This document shows, in pieces, positions 6,293 through 12,197 of a DNA stretch of 12,197 nt. This DNA comes from Alphaproteobacteria bacterium (GTDB lineage Bacteria > Pseudomonadota > Alphaproteobacteria > UBA8366 > JADFVY01). Both the position numbers and the translations under genes were made by a program. The stretch is from contig JAOUMF010000018.1 of NCBI GenBank assembly GCA_029881615.1, positions 1 through 12,197 of the forward strand, in the 5' to 3' direction. The notes under the pieces were generated by a model. That model had not been told where the DNA came from. It did not search any database and saw nothing but the letters and a program-made list of their open reading frames with translations. Every line of letters starts with the position of its first letter. Position 1 is the first letter of the stretch.

Positions 6293-7504
6293 CTAATCGC
6301 CGGCAACGACGGCGCCGCATTCCGCCAGCGCCTCTATCTCGTCGGCATTGTATCCGTATTCGGATAGCACTTCTCTTGTGTGCTGACCATAGACAGGCGC
6401 GCCATGCTGCACGCCACCCGGCGTACCGGAAAATTTTATCGGTAGACCGATGGTCTTTACCGGTCCCAGCCGGGCATGTTCGGCCTCGACCACCATTTCA
6501 CGGGCGATAGCCTGCGGATCGCGATGCATCTGGGCGATATCCAGCACCGGCCCGGCGGGCAGGCCGGCGGCCTCGAACTTCGCCAGCCATTCGTCTGTCG
6601 TCCGCGTAACCATATGCTCTTCCAGCGCCCCGGACAGTTCGGCCAGATGCGCCATGCGCCCGGAATTTTCCCTGAAGCGTTCGTCCTCGCCCAGTTCCGG
6701 GGCTTCCAGAACCTCCAGCAAACGTAACCAGTTGGCCTGGTTCGCCGCACCGATATTGACCCAGCCATCGCTGGTGCGTAGCGCCTGATAGGGCGCGTTC
6801 AACGGATGGGCCGACCCCATCGGCCCCGGCGAATTGCCGGTGGCGAAGGTAATCGCCGATTGCCAGTAAGTATGGGTGATGGCGGCCTCGAACAGCGATG
6901 TGTCGACGCGCTGCCCCTCGCCAGTCTGCATCTTGTGCACATGGGCCGAAACCACGCCCAACGCGCCCAGAATACCGGCGGTGATGTCGCTGACCGGCGC
7001 GCCGACCTTGACCGGCGGGCGACCCGGCCCCTCGCCGGTAATGCTCATCAGGCCGCTCATGCCCTGGGCGATCAGGTCGAAGCCACCTCGATCGGCATAG
7101 GGCCCGGTACGGCCAAATCCGGAAATTTCGGCATAGATCAGGCCGGGATTCATCTTCTTCAACGCGTCATAGCCGAAGCCGAGTTTTTCCATCGTGCCGC
7201 GACGGTAATTCTCGATCACCACGTCGGCGTCCTTGAGCAGCCGACGCAGAACCTCGCGCCCTTTTTCGTCCTTCAGATTGACCGCAACCCCCCGTTTGTT
7301 GCGGTTCATCATCATATAGGCCGCGGACTCGCCATCGATATCGGGCGGCACGGAGCGGCGGGTATCGTCGCCGCCAGGAATCTTCTCCACCTTGATGACG
7401 TCGGCGCCCATATCGGCAAGCATCAGCCCGCAGACCGGTCCCGCCATGATATGAGCGAGCTCGATCACCTTGAGGCCCTTCAACGGCCCCTGTTGTTCGG
7501 TCAT
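6293..7504 (-). CDS. Family III (CaiB/BaiF) CoA-transferase
   Basis: 403 residues, usual for the family, which moves CoA between carboxylic acids through an aspartyl-CoA thioester. Visible hallmarks are LKVIELAHIMAGPVCGLMLA near the N-terminus (11-30), DMGADVIKVE (31-40), NRNKRGVAVNLK (67-78) and VVIENYRRGTMEKLG (95-109). Next come SGFGRTGPYADRGGFDLIAQ (128-147) and APVSDITAGILGALG (169-183). Asp173 of this last motif aligns with the catalytic Asp169 of formyl-CoA transferase (alignment from memory). The frame is open much further upstream, to 8194, but that extension is the enoyl-CoA hydratase gene in another frame. The ATG at 7504 lies 2 nt after that gene's stop and starts the recognisable domain, so translation is probably coupled. 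The acyl donor and acceptor are unknown. The context suggests it activates the acid brought in by the TRAP system. Confidence 0.95.
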   Translation of the reverse strand: MTEQQGPLKGLKVIELAHIMAGPVCGLMLADMGADVIKVEKIPGGDDTRRSVPPDIDGESAAYMMMNRNKRGVAVNLKDEKGREVLRRLLKDADVVIENYRRGTMEKLGFGYDALKKMNPGLIYAEISGFGRTGPYADRGGFDLIAQGMSGLMSITGEGPGRPPVKVGAPVSDITAGILGALGVVSAHVHKMQTGEGQRVDTSLFEAAITHTYWQSAITFATGNSPGPMGSAHPLNAPYQALRTSDGWVNIGAANQANWLRLLEVLEAPELGEDERFRENSGRMAHLAELSGALEEHMVTRTTDEWLAKFEAAGLPAGPVLDIAQMHRDPQAIAREMVVEAEHARLGPVKTIGLPIKFSGTPGGVQHGAPVYGQHTREVLSEYGYNADEIEALAECGAVVAGD

Positions 7505-7506
7505 CT

Positions 7507-8289
7507 TCAGCGCCCCTTGAAATCCGGCTTCGTCTTGGTCAGGAAAGATTGATAACCGATCCGGAAGTCCTCGCTGTCGTAGCAGGCATAGCCTTCGTCC
7601 TGCTCCGCCTCGCTCAACGGCGTCGGATCTTCCAGCCGATCGAGGAATTTTTTGTGCCAGCGCGCCACCAGCGGCGCGCCATCGGCAATGCGTTCCGCCG
7701 TGGCCATGGCCTCTTCCTCGACCTTGTCGTCGGGAACGACGCGCGTAACGAGGCCCTTGTCCTTCGCCTCTTCCGCGCCGAAAACACGGCCTTCCAGCAG
7801 GATTTCCAGAGCCACCGACCGGCCCACCAAGCGCTGCAGGCCGTCGATTTCCGGATAGGCCATGACCAACCCCAGCCGCTTGATCGGCACGCCGAAACGG
7901 CTGGACTCGCCGCAGATGCGTAAATCGCACAGCGCCGCAATCTCCAGCCCGCCACCGACGCAAATACCTTCTATCAGGGCCACCGTCGGGTGCCTGCAGG
8001 TTTTCAGCGCCGTCAGGGTGTGGTGCAGTATCTGGCCATAGGCCTTCGCCTGTTTGGCGTTCGAACGATCGGTCTCGAATTCCGAGATATCGTTGCCCGG
8101 CGAGAATGACTTGCCGCCGGCCCCGCGCAGCACGACGCAGCGCAGGCCATCGTCGGCCGCAAGTTCCTCCAACACCTCGCCCAGCCGCAACCACATCGGC
8201 TTGGTCATGGCGTTCAGCTTGTCCGGCCGGTTCAGCGTGACGGTAGCGATATGTCCGTCACGCCGAACCAGAACTGTATCTTCCGGCAT
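7507..8289 (-). CDS. Enoyl-CoA hydratase/isomerase (crotonase) family protein
   Basis: 260 residues, typical of the crotonase superfamily, which acts on acyl-CoA thioesters through an oxyanion hole. The N-terminal VTLNRPDKLNAM (17-28) binds CoA. FSPGNDISEF (62-71) and GICVGGGLEIAALCD (108-122) supply the oxyanion-hole loops. Glu116 in GGGLE corresponds to catalytic Glu144 of rat mitochondrial enoyl-CoA hydratase. The second catalytic glutamate (rat Glu164, in FGQPE) is replaced: here the segment is FGVPIKRLG (132-140), with Ile136 at that place. A plain syn-hydratase is therefore doubtful, and an isomerase, racemase or other crotonase activity is equally possible. The start has GAGGGG about 9 nt upstream. 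The gene lies 13 nt after dctM and 2 nt before the CoA-transferase, so the two enzymes are very likely co-made and act in sequence. Confidence 0.93.
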   Translation of the reverse strand: MPEDTVLVRRDGHIATVTLNRPDKLNAMTKPMWLRLGEVLEELAADDGLRCVVLRGAGGKSFSPGNDISEFETDRSNAKQAKAYGQILHHTLTALKTCRHPTVALIEGICVGGGLEIAALCDLRICGESSRFGVPIKRLGLVMAYPEIDGLQRLVGRSVALEILLEGRVFGAEEAKDKGLVTRVVPDDKVEEEAMATAERIADGAPLVARWHKKFLDRLEDPTPLSEAEQDEGYACYDSEDFRIGYQSFLTKTKPDFKGR

Positions 8290-8302
8290 CGCGGTTATCC
8301 CC

Positions 8303-9586
8303 TCAACCGTAAAACAGATAGACCAGCCCCATCGGGATGATCGGGATATAGGTCACCAGCATCAGGATAAACAACAGCACGGCGACGAAATAGATATTGA
8401 ACTTGCTGACCTCCCAGATATTCGCCTTGGCGACCGAACAGGCCGTGATCAGCACACTGGCGACCGGCGGGGTCTGCTGGCCGATGCCAAGATTGAGGGT
8501 CACGATCAAACCGAAATGGACCGGGTCGATGCCAACGGCATAGACCAGTGGCATGACGATCGGCACCACCAGGATGATCGCGGCGGCCGAATGCAGAAAC
8601 AGCCCGAGGACCAGGAACAGCACATTCAGCAGCGCCAGCACGACATATTTGTTCTGGGTGAAGTCGCCAATGGTAGCGGCCAACTGCTGCGGCACCTGTT
8701 GTTCGGTCAGGAACACGCCAACCAGGGCGGAAGACGCCACCAGCAGCATCACCACGGCGGTTTGCACGCCGCCCTCCATCATCGCCTCGCGCAAATGCGG
8801 CCAGTCGAGTTCGCGGTAAATGACGCCCCCGATAAACAGCGCCGAGAATACGGCCAGCGCCGCGCCCTCGGTCGCGGTAACGAAGCCGCCGAATATGCCG
8901 CCAAGGATGATGACCGGCAGCAGGAAGGCCCAGGCTGCGTCCTTGAAGGTTACCCAGAGCCGGGGAAGCTGGAATGCTTCCTCAACCGGGAACTTGCGGC
9001 GGACGGCGAACCAGTAGGCAACACCCATCATCATGAACCCGCCCAGCAGACCCGGCACGATACCCGCGACAAAAAGCTGAACGACCGAGGAATCTGCCAT
9101 GACCGCATAAAGGATCATCGGTATGGATGGCGGAATGATAACGGCGAGCGTCGCGGACGACGACGTCACAGCCGCGGCGAACGCATTCGGATAGCCGCGC
9201 TTTTTCATCGCCGGGATCAGGATGGAACCCAGCGCTGCAACGTCGGCGACGGCGGAACCTGATATTTCGGCAAAGAACAGGGACGCACCGATAGTGACCA
9301 TCGACAGACCGCCCTTGATAAAGCCCAGCAACGCCGAAGCAAAAGCGATCAGCCGCCGCGAAATCCCCGAGGAATTCATAATGGCGCCGGCCAGAATGAA
9401 CAGTGGAATCGCCAGCAACGGAAATTTCGTCGATCCGTCATACATGACCAGCGCGACATTCGGCAGGATGTCGGGTCCCGTGGTGAGGATCATGGCCACG
9501 GCGGCGACGACGCCCAGCGCGACCGCAATCGGCACGTTCAGCATGACAAGGGCAAAAAGGCCCACAAACATCAGGAATATGGTCAT
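8303..9586 (-). CDS. dctM: TRAP transporter large permease (DctM family)
   Basis: 427 residues, full length for the large (about 12-helix) membrane subunit of a tripartite ATP-independent periplasmic transporter, which couples solute uptake to a sodium or proton gradient. It is hydrophobic throughout. Family signatures are PLFILAGAIMNSSGI (61-75), FFAEISGSAVADVAALGS (104-121) and IIPPSIPMILY (150-160). The start codon overlaps the dctQ stop as ATGA (9583-9586), and GGAGGT sits at 9596-9601, inside the end of dctQ, so translation is coupled and the two subunits are made together. The substrate cannot be told from this subunit. Confidence 0.96.
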   Translation of the reverse strand: MTIFLMFVGLFALVMLNVPIAVALGVVAAVAMILTTGPDILPNVALVMYDGSTKFPLLAIPLFILAGAIMNSSGISRRLIAFASALLGFIKGGLSMVTIGASLFFAEISGSAVADVAALGSILIPAMKKRGYPNAFAAAVTSSSATLAVIIPPSIPMILYAVMADSSVVQLFVAGIVPGLLGGFMMMGVAYWFAVRRKFPVEEAFQLPRLWVTFKDAAWAFLLPVIILGGIFGGFVTATEGAALAVFSALFIGGVIYRELDWPHLREAMMEGGVQTAVVMLLVASSALVGVFLTEQQVPQQLAATIGDFTQNKYVVLALLNVLFLVLGLFLHSAAAIILVVPIVMPLVYAVGIDPVHFGLIVTLNLGIGQQTPPVASVLITACSVAKANIWEVSKFNIYFVAVLLFILMLVTYIPIIPMGLVYLFYG

Positions 9587-10101
9587 TTGTCCATCACCTC
9601 CGGCAAAATCTGGTGGTGAACACCCCGGCGCGCCTCGTCAAGAGCACGCGGCAGGCTGAGCAGTTGGGCAACAATGAACAACACCGCCCCGATGGGGATA
9701 ACCGACTGTGTAAACTGGATCGGCACATTTGGCAGGCTGATTAGATAACTGCCTTCAAGAACCACCAGCACCTCCCACCCGACCCAGGCGAGCAGGGCAA
9801 AGAAGCCGATCGTGACAATTTCACCCAGATATACGGCGGTAACCCGCCAGCGTGGCGGAAATGACTCCACGAGGCCCGGAAATCCGATATGGGCACGCTT
9901 TAACGCCGCCAGGGACGCCCCGTAATATGTGAGCCAGGCAAGCATGATCGAAGCGACCTCGTCATACCAGACCAATGACATGCCAGCCTTTCGAAAGACC
10001 ACTGCCAATAACACAACCACTGCCATGCCACCGGTCAGCAGCATGACTACAACTTCCAGCAATTGTTCGAACCAGCGTTCCAATTGCACTAGCTTAGGCA
10101 T
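9583..10101 (-). CDS. dctQ: TRAP transporter small permease (DctQ family)
   Basis: 172 residues from the chosen start MPKLVQLERWF, with four predicted membrane helices (about 16-36, 50-67, 88-110 and 132-152). The DctQ-type motif WYDEVASIMLAWLTYYGAS (45-63) is followed by a conserved His in KRAHIGFPG. The small subunit sits with DctM in the inner membrane and docks the binding protein. The frame is open to a TTG at 10197 (204 residues), but I prefer the ATG at 10101: it has a GAGGGGG ribosome site 8 nt upstream, the product starts just before the first helix as is normal, and the upstream stretch contains a strong hairpin. The last codons overlap the dctM start. Confidence 0.93.
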   Translation of the reverse strand: MPKLVQLERWFEQLLEVVVMLLTGGMAVVVLLAVVFRKAGMSLVWYDEVASIMLAWLTYYGASLAALKRAHIGFPGLVESFPPRWRVTAVYLGEIVTIGFFALLAWVGWEVLVVLEGSYLISLPNVPIQFTQSVIPIGAVLFIVAQLLSLPRALDEARRGVHHQILPEVMDK

Positions 10102-10109
10102 CGGCCCAG

Positions 10110-10116
10110 CCCCCTC
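10110..10116 (-). promoter_or_regulatory. Ribosome binding site fixing the dctQ start
   Basis: GAGGGGG on the minus strand, 8 nt before the ATG at 10101. It favours the short 172-residue form over the TTG-initiated form beginning at 10197. Confidence 0.65.
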
Positions 10117-10164
10117 GACTCGGTAACGAAAATCATAAGTTTTCTGATGAAGTTCGGATCCTGC

Positions 10165-10193
10165 CCCGCCGCCCGAAGCTTTCGGGCGACGGG
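10165..10193 (-). promoter_or_regulatory. Strong dctP-dctQ intergenic hairpin
   Basis: An 8-bp perfect stem, CGCCCGAA (10170-10177) and TTCGGGCG (10181-10188), closes a 3-nt loop. Past one C-A mismatch it continues as four more pairs (CCCG 10165-10168 with CGGG 10190-10193). It begins about 16 nt after the dctP stop and has no T tract on the minus strand, so it is not a standard terminator. In binding-protein operons such hairpins commonly protect the upstream mRNA from 3' exonucleases, leaving more binding protein than permease. That role is inferred here. Confidence 0.65.
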
Positions 10194-10209
10194 ACAAAAT
10201 TCGCGAAAC

Positions 10210-11187
10210 TCAGTTGGCCAGTGACAACGCCTGATCCACGAGTTCCTTACCGCCTGCTACATCTGTTCCGAACTCGGCATAGATGGATGCGCTGGCCTTG
10301 ACGAAAGCCGCCTTGTCGGCCTCATTCACCTGCATGCCTCCGGCTTTGAGCTTGCCCAACAAATCGTTCTCCATTGCCGCCGCCGAATCATAAACGAAGG
10401 CCTGGGTGTCTTTGGCAATCGCCTCCAGTTCGCTTGCAACGTCTTTCGGCAGTTTGTTCCATTTGTTTTTACCGACCAGCACGTAGGCCGGAGTGTAGAC
10501 ATGGCCCGTCAGCGACAGGTACTTCTGTACTTCCTGAAACTTCGCGCTGGCGATTTGAGCGAATGGATTTTCCTGACCGTCCATCACGCCAGTCTGCAAC
10601 GCAACGAATACTTCGGAAAATGCCATCGGAGTCGGATTGGCGCCGTAAGCCTGAAACATCTTCACGCGCCATTTGCCCTTGGGCGTACGCAGCTTGATGC
10701 CCTTCAGATCATCCGGCACGTTGATCGGATGAACATTGTTGGTGATATGGCGGAAGCCATTCTCCCAGACAGCGAGCACCTTGTACCCCTTGCTTTCGGC
10801 CAGCGGCGCCAGCTTTTTCCAGAAAACCTCGCTTTCGATGCGGCCCATATGGCTGCGGTCCTTGACCAGGTAGGGCATATCGAACATCCCGAACTGGTCG
10901 ACGACCGACGACATCGCGCTCGACGGCAGCGAGAAATCCACGGTGCCGAGCTTCAGTTTCTGCAAGAGTTCCTGGTCCTTGCCGAGCTGGCTGGAGCCGT
11001 AAACCTCGATCTTCACTTTCCCTGCCATCTGCGTGTTGACGCGTTTGGCAAATTCCTCGGCCGAAATCGCGAACAGCGAACCCGGTGCGCCGACATGTCC
11101 AAATTTCAGGGTGATCACCTCGGCCGAGGCCGGAAGAGCGAAGCTCGCCGCCAGGGCAAAACCCGCTATCATTTTTGTAAGTCGCAT
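10210..11187 (-). CDS. dctP: TRAP transporter periplasmic solute-binding protein (DctP family)
   Basis: 325 residues, usual for DctP. An N-terminal signal peptide (MRLTKMIAGFALAASFALPA) should be cut after ASA at residue 22, giving a mature start EVITLKFGHV. The family core is present: FAKRVNTQMAGKVKIEVYGS, LRTPKG (166-171), then NPTPMAFSEVFVALQTGVMD (184-203) and GQENP. Arg167 in KLRTPKG aligns with the arginine that binds the substrate carboxylate in SiaP/DctP-type proteins, so an organic acid ligand is likely. The start is fixed by AAGGAGG at 11193-11199, 5 nt upstream, the strongest ribosome site in the window. This fits the high amounts needed of a binding protein. The gene begins 68 nt after the aminotransferase stop and is followed by a hairpin and then dctQ. 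Confidence 0.96.
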   Translation of the reverse strand: MRLTKMIAGFALAASFALPASAEVITLKFGHVGAPGSLFAISAEEFAKRVNTQMAGKVKIEVYGSSQLGKDQELLQKLKLGTVDFSLPSSAMSSVVDQFGMFDMPYLVKDRSHMGRIESEVFWKKLAPLAESKGYKVLAVWENGFRHITNNVHPINVPDDLKGIKLRTPKGKWRVKMFQAYGANPTPMAFSEVFVALQTGVMDGQENPFAQIASAKFQEVQKYLSLTGHVYTPAYVLVGKNKWNKLPKDVASELEAIAKDTQAFVYDSAAAMENDLLGKLKAGGMQVNEADKAAFVKASASIYAEFGTDVAGGKELVDQALSLAN

Positions 11188-11203
11188 CGTTTCCTCCTTG
11201 TTG

Positions 11204-11218
11204 GGTTATCGGACAACC
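11204..11218. promoter_or_regulatory. Candidate GntR-type operator upstream of dctP
   Basis: The 15-nt sequence GGTTATCGGACAACC is symmetrical at all but one pair of mirrored positions around a central base: GGTT, TC on the left; GA, AACC on the right. The form, with a TTrTCnGAyAA-like centre, resembles operators of FadR/FCD-subfamily GntR regulators, which often control TRAP and organic-acid operons. It lies 17-31 nt upstream of the dctP start. No regulator gene is in the window, so this is a prediction from pattern alone. Confidence 0.35.
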
Positions 11219-11247
11219 AATTGTTATTATTGAATCTTATCGAATTC

Positions 11248-11268
11248 GAAAAACGTCAGTCGTTTTTC
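11248..11268 (-). terminator. Inverted repeat at the aminotransferase stop, possible weak terminator
   Basis: GAAAAACG (11248-11255) and CGTTTTTC (11261-11268) form a perfect 8-bp inverted repeat with a 5-nt spacer that contains the TGA stop (11256-11258). On the minus strand the 3' arm supplies a T5 run, but only three pairs are G-C, so termination would be weak or partial. It could lower read-through from the aminotransferase gene into dctP, or mean nothing. Confidence 0.3.
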
Positions 11269-12197
11269 CTTTCCGCCAGAAACTCCATCGCCGCGGCGAC
11301 GCCGCGGGGCTTATGCGGGACACCGGCGATCGACAGCCCCATCTCCACGCCGGTCAGCGTGCCCATCAGCATCAGCTCATTGAAATCGCCCAGATGGCCG
11401 ATACGGAACACCTTGCCGGCGACCTTGCTCAACCCCGTGCCCAGCGACATGTCGAAACGATCCAGAATCACCTTGCGCAGCGCATCGGCATCGTGGCCTT
11501 CGGGCATCATTACGGCAGTCAGGGATCCGCTATATTCGGCTTCGTTGGCGCAGAGAATTTCCAGGCCCCAGCCGTGAACCGCGCGGCGCGTGGCCTCGGC
11601 CAGACGGCGATGCCGGGCGAAAACATTATCCAGCCCCTCGTCATCCAGCAGCATTTTCAGCGCCTCGCGCAAACCATACAACAGGTTGGTGGCTGGCGTG
11701 TAGGGGAAATACCCTTGTCCATTGGGCCCCCGCATTTCAGCCCAATCCCAGTAGGATCGGGGCATGGTGGAGGCCTCAGACGCCTTCCAGGCCTTCGCGC
11801 TTACCGCGTTGAACCCCAGGCCCGGCGGCAGCATCAGACCCTTTTGCGACCCGCCAACGGTAACATCAACGCCCCATTCGTCATGCCTGTAGTCGATCGA
11901 GGCCAGCGACGAAATAGTATCGACCATCAACAACGCCGGATGGCCGGCCCCATCGATCGCCTTGCGCACGGCGGCAATATCGCTTGTCGCACCAGTCGAT
12001 GTCTCGTTATGAACAACGCAGACGGCCTTGATTCCATGGGCTTTGTCTTCGGTCAGACGCGCGCCGATCGCCGCCGCATCCGCGCCGCCGCGCCAATCGC
12101 CCTCGATCAGCTCGACCTTCAACCCCATACGCTTGGCCAGACCCGACCACAAGCTGGCAAAATGTCCGGTCTCATCCATCAGCACCTGATCGCCAGC
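11256..12197 (-). CDS. Class V aminotransferase, serine-glyoxylate type (partial, N-terminus beyond window)
   Basis: A PLP enzyme of the serine/alanine-glyoxylate aminotransferase group, which turns glyoxylate into glycine using serine, alanine or a related amino donor. The visible 313 residues run in frame to the right edge. About 80 N-terminal residues are missing relative to the usual 390-400, and the GTG at 12185 is internal, not a start. Landmarks are ETGHFASLW, VVHNETSTG, MVDTISSLASIDYRHDEWG (its first Asp should pair with the PLP ring nitrogen) and GGSQKGLMLPPGLG, whose Lys (codon 11841-11843) should bind PLP. Near the C-terminus VFRIGHLGDFNELML supplies the substrate-carboxylate Arg. 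The related ureidoglycine-glyoxylate aminotransferase (PucG) is an alternative given the AllA homologue downstream. Whether it is co-transcribed with dctP, 68 nt away, is open. Confidence 0.93.
   Translation of the reverse strand, partial: AGDQVLMDETGHFASLWSGLAKRMGLKVELIEGDWRGGADAAAIGARLTEDKAHGIKAVCVVHNETSTGATSDIAAVRKAIDGAGHPALLMVDTISSLASIDYRHDEWGVDVTVGGSQKGLMLPPGLGFNAVSAKAWKASEASTMPRSYWDWAEMRGPNGQGYFPYTPATNLLYGLREALKMLLDDEGLDNVFARHRRLAEATRRAVHGWGLEILCANEAEYSGSLTAVMMPEGHDADALRKVILDRFDMSLGTGLSKVAGKVFRIGHLGDFNELMLMGTLTGVEMGLSIAGVPHKPRGVAAAMEFLAERKND

Noticed and set aside
7505..8194. Long 633-residue form of the CoA-transferase
   Set aside because: The upstream 230 residues are Arg/Gly-rich shadow sequence in another frame of the enoyl-CoA hydratase gene. 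The family domain starts at 7504.
8054..9262. 402-codon plus-strand open frame
   Set aside because: It is antisense to dctM and the crotonase gene. Its His/Gln/Asp-rich composition is the usual reverse complement of hydrophobic membrane-protein codons.
10102..10197. TTG-initiated 204-residue DctQ
   Set aside because: The extension contains the strong hairpin, is not family-like, and the ATG at 10101 has its own ribosome site.
10501..11577. 358-codon plus-strand open frame
   Set aside because: It is antisense to dctP and the aminotransferase, spanning two well-supported genes and the gap between them.
12183..12185. GTG start for the aminotransferase
   Set aside because: The frame stays open to the window edge and the preceding residues (AGDQ) fit the family (SPGDRVLM-like), so the true start lies outside.

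Overview
The window looks like a stretch of an alphaproteobacterial chromosome, most likely from the Rhodospirillales or a relative. This rests on GC-rich coding sequence, the style of the chemoreceptor signalling domains, and a TRAP transporter linked to CoA chemistry. It is an inference from resemblance, because no database search was possible. Every gene I can support is on the minus strand, so the window reads biologically from right to left.

Right part (about 5797-12197): a catabolic cluster. In transcription order it holds a class V (serine-glyoxylate type) aminotransferase that runs off the right edge, TRAP genes dctP, dctQ and dctM, an enoyl-CoA hydratase/isomerase family protein, a family III (CaiB/BaiF) CoA-transferase and an AllA-family ureidoglycolate lyase. 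The last five genes are packed very tightly: dctQ and dctM share a 4-nt ATGA overlap, followed by gaps of 13, 2 and 10 nt. A 108-nt gap carrying a strong hairpin separates dctP from dctQ. A GntR-like palindrome lies just upstream of dctP. The likely logic is import of an organic acid, activation to a CoA thioester, rearrangement or (de)hydration, release of glyoxylate by the AllA homologue, and transamination of glyoxylate to glycine. The real substrate cannot be read from the sequence.

Left part (1-5508): three chemoreceptor (methyl-accepting chemotaxis protein, MCP) genes in tandem, with the leftmost cut by the window edge. Each has two membrane segments, a helical periplasmic domain, a HAMP domain and a cytoplasmic signalling hairpin. 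The left and middle receptors are recent tandem duplicates, colinear without indels over the 1075 visible bases and about 90% identical. They are nearly identical at the start and in the signalling part and more divergent in the periplasmic domain. The third is more distant but shares a periplasmic motif. The middle and third genes end in good intrinsic terminators, and each has its own upstream region. The two regions upstream of the duplicates are long, very AT-rich and contain dyads and repeated TAGGG words.

The receptors lie directly downstream of the catabolic operon, which raises the possibility that one senses a compound related to the TRAP substrate. That is only a hypothesis. I see no mobile element, CRISPR array, tRNA or rRNA. 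Nothing here is clearly a new defence or mobile system. The most unusual points are the enzyme combination, an enoyl-CoA hydratase-like protein lacking the second catalytic glutamate, the mosaic receptor duplication, and structured AT-rich intergenic regions, one with a possible small RNA.
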